From Bacteroidota bacterium (GTDB lineage: Bacteria; Bacteroidota; Ignavibacteria; Ignavibacteriales; Melioribacteraceae): DNA of 64,000 bases. This document shows positions 39,629 to 49,453 of this stretch, piece by piece. The DNA lies in contig JAHISP010000029.1 in assembly GCA_018818165.1 (NCBI GenBank), positions 1-64,000 of the forward strand, given 5' to 3'. Position 1 is the stretch's first letter, and every line of letters begins with the position of its first letter. The notes under the pieces are model-generated. The model made no database searches and was not told the origin of the DNA. It saw only the letters and a program-made list of their open reading frames with translations. Made by a program: the position numbers and the translations under genes.

Positions 39629-39652
39629 TGAGGTTGTAATTTAGCAACCTCA
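39629..39652. other. 8-bp hairpin between transporter and FMN reductase genes
   Basis: TGAGGTTG and CAACCTCA enclose an 8-nt loop. There is no T-run, so it may only slow or protect the transcript. It lies 19 bp after the transporter stop. Confidence 0.4.
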
Positions 39653-39683
39653 ATAAATATGTGTGAAAGAGTAAAGGATATAT

Positions 39684-40241
39684 TTGAAAGATAATAAATA
39701 CAAAATAGTAGCAATTATTGGAAGTGTCTCAAAAAATAGTTACACTAGAAAATCATTAAAGCTAGCTGTTAATGAAATAGAAAAACATGATAATTTTAGT
39801 GTAACAATTATAGATCCAAGAGATTTTGATCTACCAAATCCTGGTTCTGGAATTATGAATGAAGACAGAAAAAGATTACAGCAAATTGTAGGTGAAGCTG
39901 ATGGAGCTATACTTGCAACACCTGAATACAATGGAAGTTATAGCAGCGTTATTAAACTAGTTATTGAAAATCTTGGTTATCCATCTCAACTATGTGGCAA
40001 GCCAATAACACTCCTTGGAATTGCTGATGGAGAGATGGGGGCAATAAAATCAATTGAAGCATTACGTGGTGTATGTGCTCATATTGGTGGACTAGTTTTG
40101 CCACATACAACTTCTATTTCTTATGTGAATCAAAAGTTTGATGTTAATGACAATTGTATTGATGAACAAACCGATAGGAGAATTAGAAGAGTAGGGACTG
40201 AATTAATAAAATATATAAATCAGTATATTGATAAAAGTTAA
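39684..40241 (+). CDS. NADPH-dependent FMN reductase family protein
   Basis: A 185-residue flavodoxin-like fold protein. VAIIGSVSKNSYTRKSL binds the FMN phosphate, and TPEYNGSYSSVIKLVIENL is the family's second FMN loop. Members reduce quinones, chromate or azo compounds with NAD(P)H. The TTG start has AAAGGA seven bases upstream. A strong terminator follows. Confidence 0.92.
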   Translation: MKDNKYKIVAIIGSVSKNSYTRKSLKLAVNEIEKHDNFSVTIIDPRDFDLPNPGSGIMNEDRKRLQQIVGEADGAILATPEYNGSYSSVIKLVIENLGYPSQLCGKPITLLGIADGEMGAIKSIEALRGVCAHIGGLVLPHTTSISYVNQKFDVNDNCIDEQTDRRIRRVGTELIKYINQYIDKS

Positions 40242-40266
40242 GGAACAAGCCAAAAATATACAAAAT

Positions 40267-40299
40267 AAAAAACCAATCTAAATATTAGATTGGTTTTTT
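40267..40299. terminator. Bidirectional intrinsic terminator
   Basis: CCAATCTAA and TTAGATTGG form a perfect 9-bp stem with an ATA loop, extended by six A on the left and six T on the right. It can stop transcription from the FMN reductase gene on the plus strand and from the LPP20 lipoprotein gene on the minus strand, which converge here. Confidence 0.92.
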
Positions 40300-40321
40300 A
40301 TTTTAATTTCAAGAATATTTA

Positions 40322-40891
40322 CTAATTATTCTTTTTCCATTCTTCATATTTTTGAATATCTGCTTCCATTTCTTTCATTGCATCTGTTGCACGAAAACGA
40401 GTATATAAATTATTGTTATCTTTAATTTTATTTAAAAATGCTTTTTGAGCAGCTCCAATTGGATATTCCATTAATACATAAGTCCTCCAATTTGAACCAT
40501 CTTTCACAAATTTTTTCTCTTTAACTCTACTACCATTTAACTCGGTTGAAACAATAACTTTTGTAGCTTGAGTAAACTGGGATAGAAGTTCAGAATTTTC
40601 ACCTTCACCAACTTCTTCTTCAAATTTCTTTTGCATTGAATTAATTTTAGAAGTCATTGTTCTTCCAATTTTTGCACGAGCTTCAGTTTCAGCTTTATTT
40701 AAAGCCAAATCCATATCACGAGAAGTGGCAGAAGCAGCTTCAAAGATATAATTCTCTGATGTTGGGGTATTTAAATACCATTCTGGAATATCACCAGTTT
40801 CAGTTTCGGAAAGGCTTTTTGAACCACCACACGAAAATAACAGAAGTGAAATTGTTAAAGCAGTAAAAATTAAAAGTGTGTTCTTTTTCAT
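40322..40891 (-). CDS. LPP20-family lipoprotein
   Basis: A 189-residue lipoprotein with a signal ending LLLFSC (C21). The LPP20 core follows: IPEWYLNTPTSENYIFEAA, then SRDMDLALNKAETEARAKI, and a C-terminal strand-rich part with TYVLMEYPIGAAQKA. Family members are outer-membrane-associated and of mostly unknown role. It is the last gene of a three-gene minus-strand lipoprotein cluster with COG3014-like and LpoB-like genes, 20 bp behind the former. Confidence 0.9.
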   Translation of the reverse strand: MKKNTLLIFTALTISLLLFSCGGSKSLSETETGDIPEWYLNTPTSENYIFEAASATSRDMDLALNKAETEARAKIGRTMTSKINSMQKKFEEEVGEGENSELLSQFTQATKVIVSTELNGSRVKEKKFVKDGSNWRTYVLMEYPIGAAQKAFLNKIKDNNNLYTRFRATDAMKEMEADIQKYEEWKKNN

Positions 40892-40911
40892 AGTTTCCTC
40901 TTGTTAGTTAA

Positions 40912-42303
40912 TTATTTCAATAAATATGTTTCAATAAAATCAATGTCTTTTGTCTTTGCTACTTTGTAATTCTCAAATTTATCAGTTGCTATTATATTGT
41001 TGTTTTTTCCTTTATAAATAATTTCAAGATTATAAGTGCCTGGAGATATTTCAACATTACCAGCATAGGCAATGCTAGGAAAGAAATGAGCTATTCGTAA
41101 ATCCGCATTTTCTGTGGAATTAATTAAAGCACCTGAAATTAAACGTGTTAATCCACCCCAATCTCCACCTCCAGTTTTTTTGTCCAGTTCTTTATTTAAA
41201 ACCTCATTTGCAATTGCTTTTGTAACTGTTCTGGCAAGACTTTTCAAATATATAATTGCTTCATCTCTCTTAAATGTTTCAACAGCAATGTCCTCAATAC
41301 TTTCTAGTTTTGTCAAATCAGCCATGTATTTACCATTTACATAAATCTCAATTTTATCAACAATTGAACCTTTTTTCTTCATTTTAGGGACAGCAAATTT
41401 TGCATGTAATCCGCCATTTATACCTTCCCATGGTATAGTGGAAAATTCAGTCCATTTGTCATTTTCGTAAATTGAAATAATAACTAAGTTTTCGAAAGTA
41501 TCAATGCTAAAAGTATATTCATATTTTGAAGGCGCTTGTCCAACAAATGTGAGAAAAGCTAGTTTAGATTTCTCTGAAAATGAAAGAAGTGTGTCAAAAT
41601 CTGGTTTGGTAAAACTGTATAAATTTGGTTGATTATCGAAAGCATCGTACAATTTTTCTTTTGAAATTCGAGCATCATCATAAGAACGGTCATTATGAAA
41701 AAGAATCATGCTAATGAAGTGTGATAGAGCAGAACTATAAAAATTTATTGGAATTTCTTTAATTTCCGAATCTACATTTATAGAATCCTTTAATGAACTA
41801 ATTTCTTTTTCATACTTTTGCTCTAGTTCAACAAACTTTTCAGTTAGTCTTCTAATTTCAACCAATGCTTCTTCACTTAAACCTTGCCTGTAATAAGATA
41901 AAGATTTAAAGACGTTTATGTAAAGATTTTCAAAATCTTCGCCAGAATAATCTAATACATTATCATTGAGAAGCATTGAAGTAACACCCTTTGAAACACT
42001 TTTTGTGTATAATTCCTCTATTGCATTATCTGCTAAATGTAAGTTTTCAATAGCACTTGAATCTTGCTGAGCATAATGATTTAGCAAACCTAAATCTAGC
42101 CAATAAAGTATACGATCTTTTTCATCAAAATATTTTCTTTGACTTTTTTTTAACGCAGATACTGCCTCTATATAATTATCCTGGGCAATTAGTACTTCAA
42201 CTTCTTGGTATTGTGCAGTGGATGTAATTATACTAGAACAACCTGCAAAAGCAAATATTAAAATGAAAAAAAAGCATTTAGCTATTAATTTCATCTTTTT
42301 CAT
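40912..42303 (-). CDS. COG3014-like lipoprotein with TPR-like helices
   Basis: A 463-residue lipoprotein with lipobox FAGC (C22). The N-terminal half is helical with TPR-like spacing (LIAQDNYIEAVSALKKS, YWLDLGLLNHYAQQD). The C-terminal half is strand-rich and contains a helix VETFKRDEAIIYLKSLA and PGTYNLEIIYKG, a surface-lipoprotein-like repeat. It matches what I recall of COG3014. The start follows the LpoB-like gene's stop directly, so the three genes form an operon. Confidence 0.82.
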   Translation of the reverse strand: MKKMKLIAKCFFFILIFAFAGCSSIITSTAQYQEVEVLIAQDNYIEAVSALKKSQRKYFDEKDRILYWLDLGLLNHYAQQDSSAIENLHLADNAIEELYTKSVSKGVTSMLLNDNVLDYSGEDFENLYINVFKSLSYYRQGLSEEALVEIRRLTEKFVELEQKYEKEISSLKDSINVDSEIKEIPINFYSSALSHFISMILFHNDRSYDDARISKEKLYDAFDNQPNLYSFTKPDFDTLLSFSEKSKLAFLTFVGQAPSKYEYTFSIDTFENLVIISIYENDKWTEFSTIPWEGINGGLHAKFAVPKMKKKGSIVDKIEIYVNGKYMADLTKLESIEDIAVETFKRDEAIIYLKSLARTVTKAIANEVLNKELDKKTGGGDWGGLTRLISGALINSTENADLRIAHFFPSIAYAGNVEISPGTYNLEIIYKGKNNNIIATDKFENYKVAKTKDIDFIETYLLK

Positions 42304-42909
42304 TTAGAAACCATAACCTGCTTGGTCAACAAGTTTTTTTATCTTTTTTGAATCTAACCAAACTTTTTCATTAGTTTCTAAATTTATTAACTCTAAATCA
42401 ACTTGATAAAATTTTACAGCTTGTCCGTCAAAAGAATCATTTTGTGTGCTAATTACACCACGCAACATAAAATCTGCACCAGTTTCATTTGCTAATCGTT
42501 TAGCAGTTTCCATTGATGAATATTGCTGTTGTTCTGATCTTTCATCTCTTATTTCGGAGCGTTCTTCAGAAGAAGCCACAAATTTAACTTCGCCACTATT
42601 AATTAATTCTCTTTCAATATCTTTAGAGAAAACTTTTGTTTGGATATGTTCGGAAGAACTATTTTTAATAGTTCCAACAATTACAACAGGTTTTCTTGTA
42701 TTATCTTTTGCAAAAGCGGAAATCCAACGACTTTCCAAAAGTCCATCAATCATTTTTTTAGCTGTTATTCTGGAATCAGTATCATTCCATCTGCCACTTA
42801 AATCTACAGTTGTATCAGTTGATGTTCGAGTAACAGTTCTTGATGAACCACATCCAGCTAGTGAAACTAAAAGAATACTTAATACTAAATAAATAAAAAT
42901 ATTTTTCAT
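42304..42909 (-). CDS. LpoB-like lipoprotein (penicillin-binding protein activator family)
   Basis: A 201-residue lipoprotein with lipobox LAGC (C20). After a disordered stretch, the globular part has SRITAKKMIDGLLESRWI, KPVVIVGTIKNSSSEHI, FSKDIERELINSG and a late ADFMLRGVISTQND. These match the LpoB fold, which in enterobacteria stimulates PBP1B from the outer membrane. I chose the ATG at 42909, with GGAG six bases upstream; an earlier ATG four codons before overlaps that site. Whether it activates a PBP here is inference. Confidence 0.87.
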   Translation of the reverse strand: MKNIFIYLVLSILLVSLAGCGSSRTVTRTSTDTTVDLSGRWNDTDSRITAKKMIDGLLESRWISAFAKDNTRKPVVIVGTIKNSSSEHIQTKVFSKDIERELINSGEVKFVASSEERSEIRDERSEQQQYSSMETAKRLANETGADFMLRGVISTQNDSFDGQAVKFYQVDLELINLETNEKVWLDSKKIKKLVDQAGYGF

Positions 42910-43053
42910 AGAGGGCTCCATGTATTATTAATTAAATGTATATATATTTTTTATAAATAAAATTATTTTGATGTTATTTAAATATATAATTTAATTGTTT
43001 TTGAAAAAAATAAATTATGTATTATTTTTTAATACATAAATCAGAGGATATTT

Positions 43054-44055
43054 ATGAAGAACAGAAAGCTATTACTAATACTGTTATTAGTTTTTTTTTC
43101 AAACTGTATAGCACAAACTTCAAGTGATGTTTATGTTAACTTGGAGAAAGATTTTCCAGATTCCAGATATTTAGCTGCCGTGGGGGAAGGAGATTCAAGA
43201 AATGAAGCCGAAAAAAATGCAATGGCAAAACTAGCGCTAATTTTTGAATCAAAAATTGATGTTAACCAAACTTTAAATGAACATTATTCTGAGTTTTCAG
43301 ATGATGAAAATTCGTCTTTAACTTACGAAGCAAAAACTACCAAAAGAACCAACGTTGAATCAGATCAAAAATTATTAAATGTTAAATATGGGAAACATAG
43401 TGTTGATAATAATGGCAACAACTATGCGGTAGCTTATATTAATAGAAGCGAAACCGCCTTTGTTTATGAAGAGAAAATAGCTAACAATAATTCATCCATT
43501 TTTGCAATGGATAACTCTGCTGAAATGTCAGATTCGAAAATTTATAAATATGCCGCTTATAATAGAGCATCTGAAATGATGAATGAAAATATTGGATTAA
43601 TGAAACAACTTTCAATTATAAGTCCACACACATCTAATTTTTCAGATCAAATATCCAAATATGAAAGCATTTACCACAAAAAAGGAAATGTTGCTAATAG
43701 TATTAAATTTGTAGTCTCTAATGAGAGCAACAAAGATGTTGTAAATTCATTATCTAGTTTATTAACTTCTAAAGGTTTTAAAATTGCTGAAAGTGGTGAT
43801 TTTTTAATCACTTCTTCAATGAAATATGAAAAGGTTAATCTTGGAAGGAAAGAAATATTTTACAACTGGTTTGTAAATGTAGAACTTAAAAACGCTGAAG
43901 AAGAAATAATTTTTAATTTTGAAAAAAGTAGCAGAGAAGGTGGAATTAGTGAATCTGCAGTTTTAGCAAGAACAAAATATTCAGCAAATGAGTCTTTGAA
44001 AATGAACTTTATGACAGAGTTCCAAAAATACCTTAACTCTCTTCTAGGCAATTAG
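43054..44055 (+). CDS. Exported LPP20-like protein
   Basis: A 333-residue exported protein. The N-terminal signal ends around NCIAQ; C18 could also be lipidated. The following region resembles LPP20 (DSRYLAAVGEGDSRNEAEK, then AMAKLALIFESKI). The second half is strand-rich with a possible second domain. It is transcribed divergently from the lipoprotein operon, with 145 bp between start codons, which suggests shared regulation. Function is unknown. Confidence 0.78.
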   Translation: MKNRKLLLILLLVFFSNCIAQTSSDVYVNLEKDFPDSRYLAAVGEGDSRNEAEKNAMAKLALIFESKIDVNQTLNEHYSEFSDDENSSLTYEAKTTKRTNVESDQKLLNVKYGKHSVDNNGNNYAVAYINRSETAFVYEEKIANNNSSIFAMDNSAEMSDSKIYKYAAYNRASEMMNENIGLMKQLSIISPHTSNFSDQISKYESIYHKKGNVANSIKFVVSNESNKDVVNSLSSLLTSKGFKIAESGDFLITSSMKYEKVNLGRKEIFYNWFVNVELKNAEEEIIFNFEKSSREGGISESAVLARTKYSANESLKMNFMTEFQKYLNSLLGN

Positions 44056-44064
44056 TACTAACTC

Positions 44065-44118
44065 AAAATGTAAAATATTTCACTTTATAGTAAAAATTAT
44101 TTTACATTTTGTGTTTTT
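44065..44118 (+). terminator. Intrinsic terminator after the LPP20-like gene
   Basis: AAAATGTAAAATA and TATTTTACATTTT form a perfect 13-bp stem with a 20-nt loop, followed by GTG and five T. It is AT-rich but well placed just after the stop and ahead of the ACIII operon. Confidence 0.75.
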
Positions 44119-44172
44119 AATTATTAACTTAACAAGATAATTATTAAATAATATATCTAGTCTTTTATTCAT

Positions 44173-44197
44173 TTAACTTTTAGTATATAAAAGTTAA
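44173..44197. promoter_or_regulatory. 10-5-10 inverted repeat upstream of actA
   Basis: TTAACTTTTA-GTATA-TAAAAGTTAA is a perfect dyad 46 bp before the actA start. Its size and place fit a repressor or activator operator for the ACIII operon; no T-run follows, so it is not a terminator. The regulator is unknown. Confidence 0.5.
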
Positions 44198-44243
44198 GTA
44201 TAAACCATTTAAATTTCTTTAAGGTTCTGTTTATAGGAGAGAA

Positions 44244-44813
44244 ATGAAGAAAACTATACTTGATTATACTCTTAAAGTACGTATTCCTTTAATTATTTTT
44301 GTTATAATTGCTTCTTTTATGACTACATATTTTGTATCTCGGCAAGAGAGGGATGGAGTTGGTAATCAACCCGTTCAACCTATAAAATATTCACACAAAT
44401 TACATGCTGGTACTATGGGTATGGATTGCCAATATTGCCATGTTGGAGTTACAAAAGGGCGTCAGGCATTAGTTCCGTCTGTAAATATTTGCATGAATTG
44501 CCACACCGTTGCAAGAAAAGATAAACCAGAAATTATAAAACTTAAAGAGTATTACGATAGTGGTAAAGTATTACCTTGGAAGAGAGTTCACAAAGTTCCA
44601 GAATATGCATACTTTAATCATAGCGTTCATGTAAATGTTGGTATTGATTGTGAATCATGTCACGGAAACGTTAGAGAAATGGAAGAAATTAAACAAGTAA
44701 AAGCATTTAATATGTCAGCTTGTATTGCTTGTCATAAAAATCCAAAAGAATTTGTGCCTTATGTTGAAAACATAAAACAAGGTCCATTACACTGCGCAGC
44801 TTGTCATAGGTAA
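44244..44813 (+). CDS. actA: ACIII subunit ActA, pentaheme cytochrome c
   Basis: A 189-residue membrane-anchored multiheme cytochrome. One N-terminal transmembrane helix (about 13-31) is followed by five CXXCH sites starting at C62, C83, C136, C160 and C184. Alternative complex III oxidises menaquinol and passes electrons to a cytochrome c or directly to an oxidase; ActA forms the heme wire on the periplasmic side. The ribosome binding site AGGAG lies five bases before the ATG. It opens the act operon. Confidence 0.95.
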   Translation: MKKTILDYTLKVRIPLIIFVIIASFMTTYFVSRQERDGVGNQPVQPIKYSHKLHAGTMGMDCQYCHVGVTKGRQALVPSVNICMNCHTVARKDKPEIIKLKEYYDSGKVLPWKRVHKVPEYAYFNHSVHVNVGIDCESCHGNVREMEEIKQVKAFNMSACIACHKNPKEFVPYVENIKQGPLHCAACHR

Positions 44814-44829
44814 AAGGAGAAAACATTTG

Positions 44830-44997
44830 ATGGAAAATAAAACAGATAGAAGAAGTTTTTTTTCAATTGCTGGGAAGGGTACTATTGGTGCAATGATACT
44901 TTCTTCTTTGCCATTTAAATTATTTGCTTCAAATAATAGTAATAAAAAATTAAAAAAAGTTGTTATTCATAATCAAGCTGTAAAACGAGTTAAATAA
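44830..44997 (+). CDS. 55-residue twin-arginine signal protein between actA and actB
   Basis: A small protein with an N-terminal Tat motif DRRSFFSIAGKG, a hydrophobic stretch TIGAMILSSLPFKLFA and a basic tail ending KRVK. AAAGGAG precedes the start by about ten bases and it is packed between actA and actB, so it is probably translated. The plan (Tat signal plus a 20-residue tail) recalls the small Tat-targeted proteins of formate dehydrogenase operons. A role in assembling or exporting the Tat-dependent ActB is a plausible inference. It is not part of the standard ActABCDEF set. Confidence 0.72.
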   Translation: MENKTDRRSFFSIAGKGTIGAMILSSLPFKLFASNNSNKKLKKVVIHNQAVKRVK

Positions 44998-45015
44998 TTA
45001 TTAGAATTGAATATT

Positions 45016-48000
45016 ATGTCAGAAGAAAACAAAAAATATTGGAAAAGTTTAGATGGATTAAACAACTCAACTGACTTACCTGGAAAGAATCACAAAGAAT
45101 TTCCAGATAGTGTTACTGATGGATTTAATGTTGAGAGTATAAATGGTTTATCCCGTAGAAAATTTCTTGGATTACTTTCAGTATCTACTGCAATAGCTGC
45201 AACAGCGTGTTCTGATTATCACGACCAAAAAGAAATTATACCTTATACTAATAGACCAGAAGGCGTGTTACCTGGCAAGCCAAATTTTTATGCTTCAACA
45301 TGTAACGGTTGTCAAGAAGCTTGTGGAATTTTAATTAAAACTCGTGAAGGTCGTCCAATAAAAGTTGATGGAAACGATGAACATCCAATAAACAAAGGAA
45401 AAATATGTGCAACTGGACAATCGTCAATATATAATTTATATGACCCTTCGAGATTACAAAATCCGTTAAAGGGAACAAGTAAAACGAATTGGGCAACGGC
45501 TGATTCCGAAATTATTGCTAAATTAGATTCTGTTAGCAAATCTGGCAAGAAAATAGTTGTGCTTACAAATTCAATAAATTCACCAACTGAACGCAAAATG
45601 TTGGATGAATTTAAGCAAAGATTTGCAACTGCGGAAGTTCATGCATTTGATTTGTTTAACAATTGTAACAAAAAATTCGGTTGGTTCAAAAGTTATGGAA
45701 ATGCGGAAATTCCTTCAATTAAATGGGATAAGGCAAATGTAATTCTATCTTTAGAAGGCGATTTTCTAGGGAAGGAAGGTAACTTTATTGAGAACACTAG
45801 ACTTTTTAGTTCCAAAAGGGATTTTTCTAATGTAAAGAATTTTAACCGTTTATATGTTGTTGAAGCTGGATTAAGTTTAACAGGTTCAAATTCTGATTAC
45901 AGAATGCGGCTAAAACCAGAAGCACAATATGATTTTGTAATGGCTCTACTAAACGAAGTAATTAAAAAGGGTGCTTCAAATATTGTTGTTGATTCAAGTG
46001 TTAAAAATAAATTAAGTAAATTTTCATTGGATAAAATTGCCAAATCCAACGATTTAGATTCAATAAAAGTTAATTATTTAGTAGAAGATTTAATAAAGAA
46101 CAAAGGCAAATCAATTGTCTATGCTGGCGATTCACTTTCTGGTGATGTTCAAATTGCGGTTAATTTGCTAAATGAAGTTCTTGGAAATACTGATTTGTAC
46201 AATTATGAATCAGCATATGTAAATACTGGAAAGCAATTACATTTTCCTCAAATTGAAGAATTAATTAAATCATACAATAATGGAGAAGTTGGCGCGGTTA
46301 TTCATTATGATGTAAATCCAAGTTTTCATCTTCCAAAATCATTAAAATATAATGAAGCATTAAAGAAAGTTGGATTTGTCATTTCACTTGTTGATTCACC
46401 AAACGAATCTACAATAAATGATAATTTTACTCTTCCAATAAATCATAATTTTGAATCATGGGGCGATGCTCATTCAAGGAAAAATGTTTACAGTTTGCGC
46501 CAACCAGTTATAGCGCCATTATTTAACACACGTCAAAAAGAAGCCATTCTTTTAACTTGGATTCTTGGAAGTCCTAAAGTTTATAACGAAAGTTTGTATC
46601 ACGATTACTTGATGGAAAGTTGCCGAGAAACTATTTATTCCAAAAAGAAACTAAGTGTTGATTTTATATCTTTCTGGAATTCTGCTTTGCACGATGGGTT
46701 TGTAAATATTGAAAGTGATGGAAATTCAAGAAAACCGTTTAATATTTCAGAAATTAAAATAGCTGATTCCCCAAAGGAAAATTCTGGATTTTCAATCCTT
46801 TTAGCCAAAGACTATTTTATTGGCGATGGTCGTTTTGCGAATAACGGTTGGTTACAAGAAATCCCTCATCCAATTTCTAAAGTAGCTTGGGATAATTATG
46901 CTGCTATAGCTCCAAGTAGTGCAAGCGAAATGAACTTAAAAAATGGTGACATTGTTAATGTTACAGTTGGCGAAAATTCTGTTAAAATTCCAGTTTTATT
47001 ACAGCCTGGAGTTGCGCAAAACACTTTGGTTATTGAGCTTGGATATGGCAGAACTGTTATTAGTGATGTGGGCAAAGAAGTTGGTAAAAATGCAAATAAT
47101 TTATTGAATATTAAAAATCTTAATTCAAGATGGATATGCTCCAACGCCTCTGTTGAACCAACTGGTGAAAATTATAAATTAGTTTCAACTCAAGAACATC
47201 ACTCACTTGATGAAGAATTTGTAAAAGATTTGCACCTAAAACGTGGCATTATCCGCGAAGCCAATTTAGATGAATATGCAAAAAATCCAAAATTTGCAAA
47301 TGAAGAAGATATAGAATTAGTAAGCATTACTTCAGAACATGGACAAGTTGGTACTAAATGGGCAATGTCTATTGACATGAATAAATGTACAAGCTGTTCA
47401 GTTTGTGTTGCTTCTTGTAATGTTGAAAATAATATTCCAGTTGTTGGTAAGGACCAAGTAGCTGTTGGACGTGAAATGCACTGGATGAGGATTGACCGCT
47501 ATTACTCTGGTTCATCCGAAGACCCAATTGTAAGCAATCAACCAATGCTATGTCAACACTGCGATAATGCTCCTTGCGAAAATGTTTGCCCAGTTAATGC
47601 TACAAATCATAGTCCCGATGGATTAAACCAAATGGTGTACAACCGCTGTGTTGGTACTCGTTATTGTGGCAATAACTGTCCTTATAAAGTTAGGCGTTTC
47701 AATTTCTTCAATTTTAGAGATCATTTTGAAGATGGATTTTATTTAAATGAAGTTTCACCATTAGTTCATAATCCAGAAGTAACTGTTCGTTCACGTGGAG
47801 TTATGGAAAAATGTACTTTCTGTGTTCAAAAAATATCTGAAGAAAGGGAAGACGCAATTAGAGAAGGACGTCAAATAAAAGGTGATAATGTTGTTCCCGC
47901 ATGTCAGCAAAGCTGTCCGGCAGATGCAATTGTTTTTGGAGATGCAAATGATCCAGAATCAAAAATATCTCAATATCGAAAACACGAATTGGGTTATGGA

Positions 48001-48078
48001 GTTCTACAAACTTTGAATGTTAAACCAAACGTAACATATTTAGCAAAATTAAGAAACACTCATTCGGAGGACATATAG
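45016..48078 (+). CDS. actB: ACIII subunit ActB, molybdopterin-oxidoreductase-like plus Fe-S domain
   Basis: A 1020-residue iron-sulfur subunit exported by Tat ([13 protein letters not shown], arginines at 47-48). The first two thirds resemble a molybdopterin oxidoreductase, with a CX2CX3CX27C cluster site at C96, C99, C103 and C131. The last third is a four-cluster ferredoxin-like domain ([71 protein letters not shown]). It takes electrons from the quinol subunit and hands them to ActA. I chose the ATG at 45016 rather than a TTG three codons earlier. Confidence 0.95.
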   Translation: MSEENKKYWKSLDGLNNSTDLPGKNHKEFPDSVTDGFNVESINGLSRRKFLGLLSVSTAIAATACSDYHDQKEIIPYTNRPEGVLPGKPNFYASTCNGCQEACGILIKTREGRPIKVDGNDEHPINKGKICATGQSSIYNLYDPSRLQNPLKGTSKTNWATADSEIIAKLDSVSKSGKKIVVLTNSINSPTERKMLDEFKQRFATAEVHAFDLFNNCNKKFGWFKSYGNAEIPSIKWDKANVILSLEGDFLGKEGNFIENTRLFSSKRDFSNVKNFNRLYVVEAGLSLTGSNSDYRMRLKPEAQYDFVMALLNEVIKKGASNIVVDSSVKNKLSKFSLDKIAKSNDLDSIKVNYLVEDLIKNKGKSIVYAGDSLSGDVQIAVNLLNEVLGNTDLYNYESAYVNTGKQLHFPQIEELIKSYNNGEVGAVIHYDVNPSFHLPKSLKYNEALKKVGFVISLVDSPNESTINDNFTLPINHNFESWGDAHSRKNVYSLRQPVIAPLFNTRQKEAILLTWILGSPKVYNESLYHDYLMESCRETIYSKKKLSVDFISFWNSALHDGFVNIESDGNSRKPFNISEIKIADSPKENSGFSILLAKDYFIGDGRFANNGWLQEIPHPISKVAWDNYAAIAPSSASEMNLKNGDIVNVTVGENSVKIPVLLQPGVAQNTLVIELGYGRTVISDVGKEVGKNANNLLNIKNLNSRWICSNASVEPTGENYKLVSTQEHHSLDEEFVKDLHLKRGIIREANLDEYAKNPKFANEEDIELVSITSEHGQVGTKWAMSIDMNKCTSCSVCVASCNVENNIPVVGKDQVAVGREMHWMRIDRYYSGSSEDPIVSNQPMLCQHCDNAPCENVCPVNATNHSPDGLNQMVYNRCVGTRYCGNNCPYKVRRFNFFNFRDHFEDGFYLNEVSPLVHNPEVTVRSRGVMEKCTFCVQKISEEREDAIREGRQIKGDNVVPACQQSCPADAIVFGDANDPESKISQYRKHELGYGVLQTLNVKPNVTYLAKLRNTHSEDI

Positions 48079-49451
48079 TGAGTAGTGATTCTCTTAAATA
48101 TTTAGAAGACATTTCTGTTATTGAAGGAAGACCTTCGCTTAGATCAATTGATGATGTCATTTCTAAACCACTTGATACAAAACCTGATAAGAAGTATTAC
48201 ATTGCTCTTGCCATAACACTTTCTATGATGGGAATTGGTGGCATTGCATTAATATTTTCGCTTTATTATGGAACTGGTATGTGGGGAAACAACAATCCAG
48301 TTGGTTGGGGATTACCAATTGTAAACTTTGTGTTTTGGGTTGGAATTGGTCACGCTGGTACTTTAATTTCCGCTATTTTATTCCTACTTAGACAAAAATG
48401 GAGAAATGGTATTGCCCGTTTTGCAGAAGGAATGACAATATTTGCAGTTATGACTGCTGGTATTTTTCCTGCAATTCACACTGGTCGTCCTTGGTTGGAT
48501 GGATATCTTTTCCCTTATCCAAACCAACATGGTCTTTGGGTAAACTTTAACTCACCTTTACTTTGGGATGTTTTTGCGGTTTCAACTTATTTTACAGTTT
48601 CGTTTATCTTTTGGTACGTTGGTTTAATTCCCGACTTTGCAATTTTAAGAGATAGGACAAAAAATAAAATTAAAAAAACTATTTATTCAATTACTTCGCT
48701 TGGTTGGAGAGGCTCAAACAGGCATTGGCAACATTACGAAATGGTTTATCTTGTCCTTGCTGGATTTGCAACTCCTCTTGTGCTTTCTGTTCACACAATT
48801 GTAAGTTTTGACTTTGCGGTTTCAATTTTACCTGGATGGCACACAACAATATTCCCACCATATTTTGTTGCTGGAGCGGTATTTTCTGGTTTTGCAATGG
48901 TGCAAAATGTTTTAATATTTATTCGAAAAATATTCAACTTTGAACATATAATTACTCTTGATACACTTGAAAAAATGAACAAAGTGATTTTGCTTACTGG
49001 AATGCTTGTCGGTTATGCTTATGGAATGGAATTTTTCATGGCTTGGTATAGTGGAGTTCAAGTTGAACAATTTACATTTGTAAATAGAGCTTTTGGTCCA
49101 TATGCTTGGGCTTATTGGATAATGGTTTCGTGTAATGTAATATTCCCGCAACTATTTTGGTTTAAGAAAATTAGAAGAACAATTCCATTGATGTTTGTAA
49201 TTGGAGTTTTTGTAAATGTTGGTATGTGGTTTGAAAGATTCGTAATTACAGTTACATCTCTTTCACGTGATTATTTGCCATCAAGTTGGGCTTATTATAC
49301 ACCTACAATTACTGACTTTGCAATTTTAATAGGAAGTTTTGGATTCTTTTTCACTTTCTTATTGTTGTTTACTAAAACATTGCCTGTTGTTTCTATGGCT
49401 GAAGTTAAAGCTGTGACTTATGGTGCGCAACCAACTCACAAGGATCATTAA
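48078..49451 (+). CDS. actC: ACIII subunit ActC, NrfD-like quinol-binding membrane subunit
   Basis: A 457-residue membrane protein of the NrfD/PsrC family with about ten hydrophobic helices. Conserved stretches include [30 protein letters not shown] and [19 protein letters not shown]. It carries the menaquinol site next to ActB. The GTG start shares one base with the actB stop (TAGTG), a sign of translational coupling. Confidence 0.95.
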   Translation: MSSDSLKYLEDISVIEGRPSLRSIDDVISKPLDTKPDKKYYIALAITLSMMGIGGIALIFSLYYGTGMWGNNNPVGWGLPIVNFVFWVGIGHAGTLISAILFLLRQKWRNGIARFAEGMTIFAVMTAGIFPAIHTGRPWLDGYLFPYPNQHGLWVNFNSPLLWDVFAVSTYFTVSFIFWYVGLIPDFAILRDRTKNKIKKTIYSITSLGWRGSNRHWQHYEMVYLVLAGFATPLVLSVHTIVSFDFAVSILPGWHTTIFPPYFVAGAVFSGFAMVQNVLIFIRKIFNFEHIITLDTLEKMNKVILLTGMLVGYAYGMEFFMAWYSGVQVEQFTFVNRAFGPYAWAYWIMVSCNVIFPQLFWFKKIRRTIPLMFVIGVFVNVGMWFERFVITVTSLSRDYLPSSWAYYTPTITDFAILIGSFGFFFTFLLLFTKTLPVVSMAEVKAVTYGAQPTHKDH

Positions 49452-49453
49452 TA

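Noticed and set aside
49263-49269. CACGTGA within actC as a parS half
   Set aside because: It lacks the flanking bases of the TGTTTCACGTGAAACA palindrome and lies inside a coding region.
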